A stretch of DNA of 64,000 nucleotides from Riemerella anatipestifer (GCF_009670965.2 NZ_CP073239.1:558001-622000), one strand, 5' to 3'. Shown: positions 1-9,294, numbered from the stretch's first letter. Made by a program: numbers and translations. Notes: a model not told the origin generated them from the sequence alone.

Positions 1-24
1 TAGTATCCAACCTCTATTAATTAG

Positions 25-98
25 TAGTCTCGGGCAGGCTCGAACTGCCGACCTCTACATTATCAGTGTAGCGCTCTAACCAGCTGAGCTACGAGACT
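25..98 (-). tRNA. tRNA-Ile (GAT)
   Basis: A 74-nt cloverleaf on the minus strand. The acceptor stem AGTCTCG (98-92) pairs with CGAGACT (32-26), the anticodon loop reads CTGATAA (anticodon GAT), and the T loop TTCGAGC is present. The CCA end is not encoded. It lies about 200 nt downstream of 16S, the usual place for tRNA-Ile in an rrn spacer. tRNA-Ala and 23S would be expected beyond the left edge. Confidence 0.95.
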
Positions 99-109
99 GT
101 CTTAGATGT

Positions 110-185
110 CAGAGTTTAGATTGTTAGAATTTAGATTCTCATCCTTATTTCTAACTTCCAACTTCTAGTTTCTAATCTCTTTCTT
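110..185. repeat. imperfect palindrome of TTAGNNN-type heptads in the 16S-tRNA spacer
   Basis: The left half carries TTAGA words at about 7-8 nt spacing (GTTTAGATTGTTAGAATTTA). The right half, read on the minus strand, is GATTAGA-AACTAGA-AGTTGGA-AGTTAGA. The halves are roughly complementary and could form an imperfect hairpin inside the rrn spacer. The same style of array occurs at 30832-30960 and 55615-55744. Confidence 0.5.
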
Positions 186-296
186 ATCCCTGATACTAAT
201 CTTAGGGGTTATTTCTTTATATACCAACCAGTAAAAAAACCAAAGCTACTTTAAGTAAGCTTTCTTATTTTTGTTTATACTCCAAATGAGTCTCTA

Positions 297-1813
<1,517 letters not shown>

Positions 1814-1947
1814 ATATTTTTCCTGTCTCACTCAAAGTTTTGTTACGCTTTGGTTTTTTCCTTACTTGGTTGTTATAGTATCTTTCAATGTTCTCTATTC
1901 TTCTCGCTAAATCCCTCACTGATTACCTCAGTTCCGATTTGCGAGTG

Positions 1948-1978
1948 CAAAAGTAAAAAGTTTTTTTTAATTGACCAA
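1948..1978 (-). promoter_or_regulatory. rrn promoter, proximal
   Basis: Bacteroidetes-type promoter on the minus strand: -33 TTG (1978-1976), 20-nt spacer, -7 TACTTTTG (1955-1948), matching TTG-N19/20-TANNTTTG. A/T-rich tracts lie in the spacer and upstream. The predicted start near 1941 leaves about 128 nt of leader before 16S. Confidence 0.7.
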
Positions 1979-2118
1979 ATGTTTTTTGAAAAAATTTTTA
2001 AATATTTTTTCTCAACACCGCTAAACACCTCTCGCAACACTCCTCCTTATTCTTAAGGCTTATTACTACTAAGTATTTAATCTAATCAATCTACTCCTAC
2101 TCTCTCGTATCGAGGCTG

Positions 2119-2150
2119 CAAAAATACATATTCTTCGGAATTAACTCCAA
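2119..2150 (-). promoter_or_regulatory. rrn promoter, distal
   Basis: A second match upstream of the first: TTG (2150-2148), 21-nt spacer, TATTTTTG (2126-2119). Tandem promoters are common for rrn operons. The rest of 1814-2283 contains no credible gene; the reading frame at 1691-2056 overlaps 16S and its leader. Confidence 0.55.
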
Positions 2151-2283
2151 ATGTTTTATATCCTTTTTTTATCCATAATATATAATCGATTGATATACAA
2201 AATGAAAAAATTTCCAATAGAATCTAGATGTATATAATCCACCTTATAATAATATATGACAATTTTTAGATTATAATCTAAGA

Positions 2284-3195
2284 CTAAGTATAGTTTGCCA
2301 ATGATTCTTTCAATTGGCTTTTAATAATATCTACAAAAGATTTTGGTTGTAGTACTTTTACTCTTTTACCATATGATAAAATTTCTTGCCAAAAATCGTA
2401 GGTAGGAACTAGAAATACACTGATGATGGTTTCTGTATCCGTTTCCTTCTCCACTTTTTGAGAATGATGTATAGGTAGTCTTTTAACATAACTACCCTGT
2501 TGCTTATCAAAAGAAAGGATTATTTTCTCGGGAGGTATTCCGTTAGGCAACACAATACCGAAGGAGTCTTTATAAAGGTTTTCTATGTCTATAATTTCAG
2601 GAACAAATGAGGAGGAAGATACTTCTAAATCGCTTATCCTATCTAAGCCATACGCTGTAATTTCTTTGGAAGTTTTACCATCGTCATAGGCTTGACCTAA
2701 GACATACCAACGGTATCTAAATTCTTTAAGAGCGTAAGGTTTTATTTTTTTCAGTTTGGGAATTTCATCATTATTCCATAAGCTATAATGTTTAAAGCTA
2801 ATGATTTTATGTTTGTTAATTGCATTTAGTAAATCTTCAAGATTTTCGGTAATACCTCTAGGTGAACGATTTTCGAAGAGCAAAATATCTGCATTCTTTT
2901 TTGAGGAGCGGTACGCATTTAACAATAACAACGATTCAAAATATTCTTCTGGTTCTTCATCAGAAATAATATAGACTTTTTTATTTTTATCATAGCTAAT
3001 ATTTATTCCTGATAATTTTTCAATTAGTTTTTTATCTCTGAGGAAAGTACGATTGGTAAAACTTAAATCTAAATCTTCATTTATAAAGCGTTTGGATAAG
3101 TATTCAAAAATCTCTTGGTAAGACGCTCCTCTATCTTTTCGTCTTTTCAAAAATTCTTCTATATACTTTAGCCTAAATATTTGCTCAATTACCAT
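2284..3195 (-). CDS. WYL-domain transcriptional regulator
   Basis: 303 aa. The N-terminal ~75 residues look like a winged-helix DNA-binding region (YIEEFLKRRKDRGASYQEIF), followed by a WYL domain whose signature RYRWYVLGQAYDDG is at about 160-172. WYL proteins sense ligands, often nucleic acids or nucleotides, and frequently control phage-defence or DNA-damage genes. It is the last gene of the minus-strand group RNA ligase - PLD - WYL. 52 nt separate it from the PLD gene, and TATTTTTG at 3218-3211 could start it independently. A perfect 16-nt palindrome (2266-2281) lies just past its stop. The family call is good; the target genes are inferred from context. Confidence 0.85.
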   Translation of the reverse strand: MVIEQIFRLKYIEEFLKRRKDRGASYQEIFEYLSKRFINEDLDLSFTNRTFLRDKKLIEKLSGINISYDKNKKVYIISDEEPEEYFESLLLLNAYRSSKKNADILLFENRSPRGITENLEDLLNAINKHKIISFKHYSLWNNDEIPKLKKIKPYALKEFRYRWYVLGQAYDDGKTSKEITAYGLDRISDLEVSSSSFVPEIIDIENLYKDSFGIVLPNGIPPEKIILSFDKQQGSYVKRLPIHHSQKVEKETDTETIISVFLVPTYDFWQEILSYGKRVKVLQPKSFVDIIKSQLKESLANYT

Positions 3196-3210
3196 AATAA
3201 TTGTTTTTTA

Positions 3211-3218
3211 CAAAAATA
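3211..3218 (-). promoter_or_regulatory. possible -7 element for the WYL gene
   Basis: TATTTTTG on the minus strand, 16 nt ahead of the WYL start codon, matches TANNTTTG. No TTG lies at 19-21 nt upstream (the nearest is at 14), so support is partial. Confidence 0.3.
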
Positions 3219-3247
3219 CACTTTTAACACGACAAAATATGTCAGTA

Positions 3248-3772
3248 TTAAAACATTTGGTCAATGGGTAGTTCGCAGTAGTTTTTTCGTCCGCAATTTT
3301 TACAGTGTAATCCCGTCCATACATCATCAAACTGTTGCATGGCATTTTGTACAAGTTCGGCTTCATTGGTAAGAATTCCTGCTTCAAAATTTCTATTCTG
3401 TTCGGATTTCATTCCCAATCCTGCTCCTGTAAGATTGGCAGAGCCGATATAAACTTCATTACAATCAAAAACCAATATTTTAAAATGAACTCTAGGGCAA
3501 GTGGCTTTTTCTAGATGTTCTATAAGTAGTGGGTATTTATCAAAATCGTTTTTGAAATTTCGTCTAGGCTCTTTTGCGAATAATAGCCTAACCTCAACAT
3601 TTCTTTGTACCAACTTAGATAATCCTGCCAAAAAGGGTTGTGTGCCTTTAATGCCTTCCTTTATATAAAGGTCTTTTATGTCTGCTGTGCCTATCCAGAG
3701 GGAACGCCGAACATTTAAAGCTTTTTCTATAACTTGGTAATAGTGGTCTTCGTTTTTAATATAGGTTATCAT
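3248..3772 (-). CDS. phospholipase D-like (single HKD) domain protein
   Basis: 174 aa. One HKD motif is seen: H96-F-K98-xxxx-D103 followed by G110-S-A-N113. This fits the PLD nuclease/phosphodiesterase superfamily, where single-motif members act as dimers (as Nuc endonuclease does). A C-terminal cysteine cluster C157-K-N-C160-(x5)-C166 could bind metal and is not part of the basic fold. No signal peptide, so it is probably cytoplasmic. It starts 18 nt after the RNA ligase gene and is presumably co-transcribed. A nuclease role is likelier than lipid hydrolysis because of its neighbours, but this is inference. Confidence 0.8.
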   Translation of the reverse strand: MITYIKNEDHYYQVIEKALNVRRSLWIGTADIKDLYIKEGIKGTQPFLAGLSKLVQRNVEVRLLFAKEPRRNFKNDFDKYPLLIEHLEKATCPRVHFKILVFDCNEVYIGSANLTGAGLGMKSEQNRNFEAGILTNEAELVQNAMQQFDDVWTGLHCKNCGRKNYCELPIDQMF

Positions 3773-3790
3773 AATTTATACATTGTTCTA

Positions 3791-4504
3791 TTACTCAAGG
3801 TTTTCTATGAGGACATTCCATACAGGAGTGTCGTTTTCTGTGTGGATATTGTATTGTCCATTGCAAAAATCTGGGCGTACCCATTTAGCGATAAAATCCA
3901 CTTCGTCCTTTCTTTCCATTCTATATACCATACCTTCTGGCAGTTCTACGCTTTCTATCGTGGGTGTTTTTTGGTTCAGTATCGGAATTAAAAGTTCAGT
4001 AGAAATGGCGTCGCCTTTATGGAGTAGTCTTGGACTGTTCAGTTCGTAGTGGTTCAGTTTTTCTAATAGATTGTTTTGTGTCCAACGCTTATTTTCGGGG
4101 CTAAAATAGTCAAAAAAAACGATAGGTTCGGTATTTATTTTATAGCGTATGCCATGGGCTTGTGTAAGCCATTCGCCCACGACTCTTTCGCCCTCTTGGA
4201 GCATAGATTCAAAGGTTGCTTTTCGTCTTTCTACCCATAAGGCAAACAGTTGATGTTGTTTAAACCTACTGTCTTTTGCCAGTCTTCCAGAGCGTGTTAG
4301 TGCCAGTATTTGGTTATTCCATTTAATGATTCCCACATTAGAGCCATCGTATTTCTCGTGTACAAATACGGTATCCCAAGCATCTCTTTTCTTTTCGGTT
4401 AAAAGTCGTACCTGCCCAGCACCTATATGGTGGTCGCCTGTTCCGAGTTTAGAATTAGGGAAATGCCCTATGGAACCGTAGTTTTTGATGTTAAAAGTTT
4501 TCAT
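3791..4504 (-). CDS. RNA ligase family protein (nucleotidyltransferase)
   Basis: 237 aa. Covalent nucleotidyltransferase motifs occur in order: motif I E50-K51-Y-D-G54 (K51 would carry AMP), motif III ERVVGEWL (106-113), IIIa PIVFFDYF (127-134), IV PEGMVYRM (189-196), V FIAKWVRPDF (204-213, K207). This set is typical of the RNA_ligase/Rnl2-like family that seals 3'-OH/5'-phosphate RNA nicks. The protein is shorter than T4 Rnl2 and lacks an obvious C-terminal domain. It is the first gene of the group with PLD-like and WYL genes, and is divergent from the UDG-like gene (119 nt apart). An RNA repair or defence role is inferred. Confidence 0.85.
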   Translation of the reverse strand: MKTFNIKNYGSIGHFPNSKLGTGDHHIGAGQVRLLTEKKRDAWDTVFVHEKYDGSNVGIIKWNNQILALTRSGRLAKDSRFKQHQLFALWVERRKATFESMLQEGERVVGEWLTQAHGIRYKINTEPIVFFDYFSPENKRWTQNNLLEKLNHYELNSPRLLHKGDAISTELLIPILNQKTPTIESVELPEGMVYRMERKDEVDFIAKWVRPDFCNGQYNIHTENDTPVWNVLIENLE

Positions 4505-4601
4505 ATATTGTATTTTGATACAAAGAAAAGGATTAAAGCAGACGGAATATGTCGTAGTGAAATATTTAATTTAACGGTCAGATTTTGTCACCACCATTAT
4601 T

Positions 4602-4609
4602 TACCTTTG
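4602..4609 (+). promoter_or_regulatory. possible -7 element for the UDG-like gene
   Basis: TACCTTTG, 14 nt ahead of the ATG at 4624, matches TANNTTTG. It would give a very short leader. No correctly spaced TTG was found. Confidence 0.35.
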
Positions 4610-4623
4610 CTAAAAATTATATT

Positions 4624-5226
4624 ATGAAAAACGAAATAAAGTTTCAGCCATTTGTTGGCAAGTCTTATCATAAAAACCCGTTTAAAATTTTAGTTTTAGG
4701 AGAAAGCCACTATTTTGGTGATGAAGATTTAAAAGCATTTATTGAAGGGAATACTTCTAAAATCAATGGTGTAACCCAAGAGGTGGTACAGCGATTTATA
4801 GCCTATAAAAACGGTAGTGGCTCGTTTGAAACTTGGATGAATACTTTTACTAGATTTTCTAACCTGTTATCTAGGAAGAAGCTTGATGATTTGGAGACTG
4901 TGGAAGTATGGCAAAATTTAGCGTTTTATAATTTCGTACAGTTCCCTATGGGCGGTCCTCGTGAAACTCCAACCACAGAAGAGTTTATAAAAAGTGAGCC
5001 TGCTTTTAAAGAAATATTAAAGAAACTACAACCTCATCTGATTATATTCTGGGGACACCGCTTATGGAATAATTTCCCTAAAAAGGCTTACTATAAAAAA
5101 GGTAATCTCCACTTATTATCTTATGAGTGCGATTACCCCATTTTTGTAGTGCCACACCCAAGTAGCCAACCTAAAAATACTAATGAAAAGTATGAGGAAC
5201 TAAAAGCGTATATGAAAATGTTATAA
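4624..5226 (+). CDS. uracil-DNA glycosylase-like family protein
   Basis: 200 aa from the ATG at 4624. The frame is open upstream to 4585, but that start would precede the -7 element at 4602. The N-terminal FKILVLGESHYFGD and the late VVPHPSSQPKN resemble the GxxP/active-site loop and HPS loop of the uracil-DNA-glycosylase fold. The first loop lacks the usual GxxPG, so classical uracil excision is not assured. Similar genes are often annotated hypothetical. It is divergent from the RNA ligase/PLD/WYL group and may share its intergenic control region. Confidence 0.65.
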   Translation: MKNEIKFQPFVGKSYHKNPFKILVLGESHYFGDEDLKAFIEGNTSKINGVTQEVVQRFIAYKNGSGSFETWMNTFTRFSNLLSRKKLDDLETVEVWQNLAFYNFVQFPMGGPRETPTTEEFIKSEPAFKEILKKLQPHLIIFWGHRLWNNFPKKAYYKKGNLHLLSYECDYPIFVVPHPSSQPKNTNEKYEELKAYMKML

Positions 5227-5346
5227 GTTCTACATCATTTATACTCGAAACACTTCCGTAGTTACACTAATAGGTTCTTATAATTAGTGCCTCTTATATT
5301 CGTTTTTTAATAACTCTCGCTTAATTATTAGATTTTTCTATTTAAT

Positions 5347-5379
5347 AACCTTTGGGTAGTATTTACTTACCCAAAGGTT
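5347..5379. terminator. hairpin between convergent transcription units
   Basis: AACCTTTGGGTA (5347-5358) pairs perfectly with TACCCAAAGGTT (5368-5379), a 12-bp stem with a 9-nt loop. It lies between the UDG-like gene (ends 5226) and the minus-strand cluster (ends 5399). There is no strong T-run on either side. 5227-5398 shows nothing else. Confidence 0.55.
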
Positions 5380-5398
5380 AATATTATTGTTTATTTTT

Positions 5399-5743
5399 CT
5401 AAGAGCTGAATAACTTAACTATTAGTGTTCCTAATAAAACAATAAGCAATATCATAATGACCCCAAAAATAATGGCTATCCATTTAAACAACTTAACGAT
5501 ATTGGCTAGATGAGTATTATAACCTCGCCAGTAGGATTCTATAAGATTAAGACCTCCAGCTAAGACTACTAAAACATCATCCACCCAACCAACCACAGGA
5601 ACATCTGGAATAGCATCTATTGGGCTAATAACATATAACATAGATAACACCAATAGCACCCACTGAGGAATATGATAATTAGGCTTAGTTAGATTGGCAG
5701 GTAACTGCGTATTGGATATGTTTTGTTTTTTCATTTTAAACAT
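5399..5743 (-). CDS. YkvA family protein (DUF1232)
   Basis: 114 aa. The central segment VLSMLYVISPIDAIPDVPVV is the DUF1232 signature (hydrophobic, then SPIDxIPD). A second membrane helix occupies the C-terminus (WIAIIFGVIMILLIVLLGTL). Function of DUF1232 is unknown; members are small inner-membrane proteins. It is the last gene of the minus-strand cluster 8073-5399 and starts 8 nt after the preceding gene's stop. Confidence 0.8.
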   Translation of the reverse strand: MFKMKKQNISNTQLPANLTKPNYHIPQWVLLVLSMLYVISPIDAIPDVPVVGWVDDVLVVLAGGLNLIESYWRGYNTHLANIVKLFKWIAIIFGVIMILLIVLLGTLIVKLFSS

Positions 5744-5751
5744 TTTTTCAA

Positions 5752-5979
5752 TTAATATACATAATTTCCATTTTCATCTGTAAAAACACCACTTATTTTA
5801 CCTGCTGTAATTTGGTCATTATTTCTTTTGAAATGCCCATAAGCACCCCTTATATAATTATGTATATTCCTACCATTTTTTTCAACACCTAATATATTTG
5901 CTAACTCCGAAATTTTAATCGGTCTTTTAGCATTTAAAGCAATATCTGCTATTTTGTTGTATAAATCTATTTGGTTCAT
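5752..5979 (-). CDS. small protein with winged-helix-like N-terminus
   Basis: 75 aa, not recognised. The segment LYNKIADIALNAKRPIKISE followed by LANILGVEKNGRNIHNYIRG looks like a helix-turn-helix/winged-helix pattern. The tail ISGVFTDENGNYVY would fit a wing strand. It could be a small DNA-binding regulator, or a marR-like fragment at minimal length. It sits 24 nt after the preceding gene of the GTPase cluster and 8 nt before the DUF1232 gene. Confidence 0.55.
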   Translation of the reverse strand: MNQIDLYNKIADIALNAKRPIKISELANILGVEKNGRNIHNYIRGAYGHFKRNNDQITAGKISGVFTDENGNYVY

Positions 5980-6003
5980 TTTATTTTTTTACATGAAAGA
6001 TAA

Positions 6004-6762
6004 TTAAAATATAAACTCAATATCCACTTCTATTTCATTTACATTTTTAACACTATTTTTAACCTTAGAATTAAGTTCAAAAACAGGCGTTGCCGCTAAA
6101 TTAAAAGCAAACTCACTCGCTCTTCTATATTCTGATGTTATAGTTGACTTTACTCTAGTTTTACTATTAAAAACACCTCCATCCCTAGAATCTCTTTCCC
6201 TCACTAAACTAACTAGCTCTGTTTCATGATAAAGATTAAGATTATCTATTCTTTTTTTTAACTCGTCTATGTTATTACACAAATTAAAATTATCACTTTT
6301 TTCGTATTCTTTACTAATTTCAATAGTACTAGTTAACTTTTTCTCTTCCTCTTTCTTGTATGATGAATCAATGTTTACCACCTTGTATTTTACCTCACCA
6401 GAAGCGTCCATTTCTCTTTCTTCTGATTTAAAGGAAGTAACTTTAACATTTATTGATTTTGCTCCAAGTAACCTCCCAAAATCCATATATAAGTTAAGTT
6501 TTTCTTTTAAAAAAAAACTCTCAATATTATCAATATCGCCATTTATATATGTATTTTCCTGATAGGGATGTTTATACAATACTGTTTGTAATCTTGGATT
6601 ACCACCAATAATATGAAATTCATTTCTCACGTCTTCTAAATCAAACTCATATGATTTAACCGCTATATCAGAAGGTAAATTTTTAGTTTCTGAAAGATAT
6701 GGATACCCTAATGCTATTTCATCTTCTTGAAATACTATAAGTTCTGGATTCTCTGTTTTCAT
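6004..6762 (-). CDS. hypothetical protein of the GTPase cluster
   Basis: 252 aa from the ATG at 6762. The frame stays open to 6804, but that start would overlap the upstream gene by 35 nt, while 6762 sits 7 nt after its stop. No recognised domain, no signal peptide and no membrane helix. The sequence is charged and rich in alternating beta-like segments (SINVKVTSFKSEEREMDASG), with a repeated lysine/glutamate middle (~125-155). It is cytoplasmic by inference and probably works with the membrane-anchored GTPase and tail-anchored protein encoded just upstream. Confidence 0.65.
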   Translation of the reverse strand: MKTENPELIVFQEDEIALGYPYLSETKNLPSDIAVKSYEFDLEDVRNEFHIIGGNPRLQTVLYKHPYQENTYINGDIDNIESFFLKEKLNLYMDFGRLLGAKSINVKVTSFKSEEREMDASGEVKYKVVNIDSSYKKEEEKKLTSTIEISKEYEKSDNFNLCNNIDELKKRIDNLNLYHETELVSLVRERDSRDGGVFNSKTRVKSTITSEYRRASEFAFNLAATPVFELNSKVKNSVKNVNEIEVDIEFIF

Positions 6763-6769
6763 ATTTTTA

Positions 6770-7243
6770 TCAATGGATTTTCTTAAAAAAATAATATAAC
6801 ACAACTATTCCCAAAACGATAGACATCCCCAAAAACAACTTGGATAGTCTATTTTTTAAAATTTCATTTGTCTTTATTTGTTCTATGATGTTTCGTATTT
6901 TGTCCTTTTCAATTTGCCTATCTAAAACTTCAGAATCTTTTTCTAAATAAGATAAAACAATATCTAAATTATCTTTTGCGTCTATCAAATAAGTGTAGTG
7001 AATTCTTCTGCCTACATTATCTTTATTCGTATAATAAGAACTTAGGTACAGACGATTATCTTTTACTTTTACTTTAACAAAATCGTCTTTGTATACTTGC
7101 TTAAAATCATCGTTATAAATAACTTTTTTCGCATGTTTTAAAACCTCATTTTTATCTGTAATTAACAGACCATTGTAAACTAGCAACTCATTAGTACTAG
7201 CGTCTTCTCGTTGTGAAATAAGTATTCTTTCCATATTATGCAA
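6770..7243 (-). CDS. tail-anchored membrane protein of the GTPase cluster
   Basis: 157 aa. A soluble N-terminal region (about 1-110) rich in charged residues is followed by a linker helix (EKDKIRNIIEQIKTNEILKN) and one C-terminal membrane helix (LFLGMSIVLGIVVLYYFF) ending in KKIH. The second Met (4th codon) is an alternative start. The first codons overlap the end of the GTPase gene by 8 nt, indicating translational coupling. No known family recognised. The topology (soluble head outward from a C-terminal anchor) suits a partner for the N-terminally anchored GTPase. Confidence 0.65.
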   Translation of the reverse strand: MHNMERILISQREDASTNELLVYNGLLITDKNEVLKHAKKVIYNDDFKQVYKDDFVKVKVKDNRLYLSSYYTNKDNVGRRIHYTYLIDAKDNLDIVLSYLEKDSEVLDRQIEKDKIRNIIEQIKTNEILKNRLSKLFLGMSIVLGIVVLYYFFKKIH

Positions 7244-7847
7244 AAATTTTTTCTACTATTAGTTTTAACTCCTCATCTTTAGTTGTATCAATTAACAATA
7301 CATTATCTTTAAAATTCTTATATTTCTTTTTTTCAATCAACTGTTTAAATTTTTTCAGAGCCTCTGTTTCGGAAATAGTCAATAAATCCTTATGCGTACC
7401 GAACAAAATTATTTTCTTTTTTCTACCTCCACTTTTTTTTGTATTTTCAAAATCCATAAATATTTGTAAAAACCTACTATTGCACTTTCTTTGATATTCT
7501 TCTTCATTCTCAAGATATTGTTTTATATTAAAGAAAAAGAAAATATACTGAGAATCTTCAATAAGTGAGGAATATTTTTCTCTATAAGTATCCATACCTC
7601 CCAAATCTGTGGCTTTTTTTATATTAATCTCAATCTCATTTTTAAGCCTAATAACAAAATCCTCATGAGTCTCCTCGTCTGTACTAACTCCCAAAAAAGG
7701 GATTCTTCTTAGATAGCTAAGAAATCTCGTTTTCCCTGCTTGGGGCATCCCTATAACACAGAGATTATCTCCATTTTTTGCATCTTTAAAGAAGTCTTTA
7801 AATAGAAAAAAAAATAATGCTACTACTCCTATTATAATTGGTATCAT
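7236..7847 (-). CDS. membrane-anchored small P-loop GTPase
   Basis: 203 aa. An N-terminal membrane helix (IIIGVVALFFFLF, 4-16) is followed by a Ras-like G domain: P-loop GMPQAGKT (33-40), G3 DLGG (81-84), G4 THKD (151-154, the specificity Asp in a variant NKxD), and a possible G5 DTTK (187-190). It would bind and hydrolyse GTP at the inner face of the cytoplasmic membrane. The length is standard for a single G domain. It overlaps the tail-anchored gene by 8 nt and follows the 65-aa gene by 28 nt. No match to well-known bacterial GTPases (Era, EngA, MglA) is evident. A conflict or stress role is speculation. Confidence 0.8.
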   Translation of the reverse strand: MIPIIIGVVALFFFLFKDFFKDAKNGDNLCVIGMPQAGKTRFLSYLRRIPFLGVSTDEETHEDFVIRLKNEIEINIKKATDLGGMDTYREKYSSLIEDSQYIFFFFNIKQYLENEEEYQRKCNSRFLQIFMDFENTKKSGGRKKKIILFGTHKDLLTISETEALKKFKQLIEKKKYKNFKDNVLLIDTTKDEELKLIVEKIFA

Positions 7848-7875
7848 ATAATTTTATTTTAATTATTAAATTTAA

Positions 7876-8073
7876 TTACAACTTCACAATTTCCAAAAAC
7901 TCTTTAGGTATAGTTCCGTTTAGAGTGTTTTTACCATACTTTGCATTCAGTGCATTTCTGATATCTTCCTGCATCGGGATTTGGCTATTGTTTTGGAAGA
8001 GCAACTCTATCCACATACCCGAGGCTACGGTTCCGTACTTTTTCTTTACTGTAACACGCCATAATACTGCCAT
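7876..8073 (-). CDS. small conserved hypothetical protein
   Basis: 65 aa. Starts MAVLWRVTVKKKYGTVASGM and ends TIPKEFLEIVKL. From memory, short proteins of this shape (xVxWRVxVKK..G....GM..E) recur in Bacteroidetes without known function. It is the first gene of the cluster that contains the GTPase, and is preceded by the structured region 8132-8278. No signal peptide or membrane helix. Small size and beta-rich pattern are all that can be said. Confidence 0.65.
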   Translation of the reverse strand: MAVLWRVTVKKKYGTVASGMWIELLFQNNSQIPMQEDIRNALNAKYGKNTLNGTIPKEFLEIVKL

Positions 8074-8131
8074 AATCTTATTTTTTTATTGGTTTTGCTG
8101 AAAACAAAAAGGACACAGCACTTGCTTTTGT

Positions 8132-8278
8132 CCATATTATTCGGTTGGGTTCTGGTAAACCTGAGATGAAAATAGGAAAAAACAGCCTGCGTCCCTATAA
8201 AAGGGAGCAATCACGCCTTTGCCCATTATACTTCATCTTTTGTTTAAATGTACCAGATTTAACCGAATGAAATAATGG
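8132..8278. ncRNA. structured RNA candidate, long rod (6S-like)
   Basis: About 147 nt folds into one nested rod. 8139-8149 pairs with 8258-8268 (8 Watson-Crick pairs plus 3 G-U on the plus-strand RNA). TCTGGTA 8151-8157 pairs with TACCAGA 8251-8257. AGATGAA 8164-8170 pairs with TTCATCT 8232-8238. GCG 8189-8191 pairs with CGC 8214-8216, and TCCCT 8192-8196 with AGGGA 8202-8206. The outermost CCAT/ATGG also pairs. A large A-rich internal loop separates the third stem from the tip, as in 6S RNA, and a 6S-Flavo family exists in Rfam. Strand is unresolved; the G-U pairs slightly favour plus. No reverse transcriptase is nearby, so a retron is unlikely. Confidence 0.45.
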
Positions 8279-8345
8279 TAAGCACCTTATGCTCTATATA
8301 TCGTTTTAATTATTATCTTTTCATAATTATCTTATGTTTTCACAA

Positions 8346-8353
8346 CAAAGATA
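8346..8353 (-). promoter_or_regulatory. possible -7 element reading leftwards
   Basis: TATCTTTG on the minus strand matches TANNTTTG and would transcribe through 8278-8132 toward the 65-aa gene. No properly spaced TTG. The rest of 8279-8480 is A/T-rich and shows no gene. Confidence 0.3.
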
Positions 8354-8482
8354 ATATTTATTTTAAAACAGACCTATATACGCAGGCTAAAACCCTATAT
8401 ATCTGCAATATTACTACTTTATATCGTCAAAATATGTCGTTCTTGTTTTTTATTTTGAGTACACATCCTTTTTTAATTGTTC

Positions 8483-8513
8483 AAAAAAAAGCCCGATGAC
8501 CATCGCACCGAGC
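8483..8513 (-). terminator. intrinsic terminator after the VanZ-like gene
   Basis: Minus strand: GCTCGGTG (8513-8506) pairs with CATCGGGC (8498-8491) with two wobble pairs, followed directly by eight T (8490-8483). Confidence 0.8.
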
Positions 8514-8546
8514 TTAAAGAATTTCTCTATTTATGAATTTAAAATT

Positions 8547-8960
8547 TTACTTTCTTGTAATTTTAATATATACATAATAGGCTAGTACCATGCCTATGGT
8601 ATCTGCTAAAAGGTCTAGCCACTCAGCAGAACGCCCAAGTGCCATAACTTGCTGAAAAATTTCGGTAAGAATAGCGTAAGCAACAAGGATAAAATAGTAG
8701 GTATATACACTAGCCTTGGGATACGCCCAACGAAATAGAAAACCTAACACGAAAAACATACTAAAATGAACTACTTTATCTATCCCTTGAAATAGGAACC
8801 AATAGTCTTTATGCTCTCCCACAGGTTTGAGAAGGACATAAGTAAGTAATGCCCAATAAATGGGCATTACTATTTTTATAATATGGTGGTATTTTTTAAC
8901 CAATGACTTCTTGATATTGTTCAGAAGATAATAGTTCTGATTGGTCAACGCCTTCTGCAA
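8547..8960 (-). CDS. VanZ-like family protein
   Basis: Up to 137 aa. Four membrane helices are visible: [42 protein letters not shown] and [16 protein letters not shown]. The EIFQ...R..E..D...D..G pattern is that of VanZ-like proteins (membrane proteins of unclear function, named for teicoplanin resistance). The 5' end is uncertain: the first ATG (8960) overlaps gcvH by 65 nt. Family members usually begin near the first helix, so TTG at 8903 or ATG at 8867 are better candidates. It is followed by a strong terminator and probably co-transcribed with gcvH. Confidence 0.8.
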   Translation of the reverse strand: MQKALTNQNYYLLNNIKKSLVKKYHHIIKIVMPIYWALLTYVLLKPVGEHKDYWFLFQGIDKVVHFSMFFVLGFLFRWAYPKASVYTYYFILVAYAILTEIFQQVMALGRSAEWLDLLADTIGMVLAYYVYIKITRK

Positions 8961-9273
8961 TTTCTAGTTTTATAATCCAACCTTTTCCGTAAGGATCTGT
9001 GTTTACCAATTCTGGCTCATCTTCTAACGCTTCGTTGAACTCCACTACTTTTCCTGATAATGGTAAATAAAGGTCTGAAACCGTTTTAACCGCTTCTACG
9101 CTACCGAAAACTTCACCTGAATTTAGAGTTTCGTCTATGCTATCCACATCTACAAAAACAATATCGCCTAGCTCAGACTGTGCAAAATCTGTAATGCCGA
9201 CTGTAGCTATATTACCTTCAACTTTTACCCATTCGTGGTCTTTAGTGTACTTTAGTTCTGCTGGTGTATTCAT
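8896..9273 (-). CDS. gcvH: glycine cleavage system H protein
   Basis: 125 aa from the ATG at 9273. Upstream codons to 9297 are excluded because the promoter at 9295-9325 would start transcription near 9288. Lipoyl domain: K63 within [17 protein letters not shown] is the lipoylation site that carries the aminomethyl group between GcvP, GcvT and GcvL. The start [14 protein letters not shown] is typical. No other gcv genes are nearby, as is usual for Flavobacteriia. The stop overlaps the VanZ-like gene region. Confidence 0.97.
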   Translation of the reverse strand: MNTPAELKYTKDHEWVKVEGNIATVGITDFAQSELGDIVFVDVDSIDETLNSGEVFGSVEAVKTVSDLYLPLSGKVVEFNEALEDEPELVNTDPYGKGWIIKLEIAEGVDQSELLSSEQYQEVIG

Positions 9274-9294
9274 TTTGTATATTTTATTTTTCTT

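Noticed and set aside
4585-4623. Earlier start for the UDG-like gene
   Set aside because: It would precede the -7 element and adds non-conserved residues.
8132-8278. Retron msr/msd
   Set aside because: No reverse transcriptase gene in the neighbourhood; the structure is a single rod.
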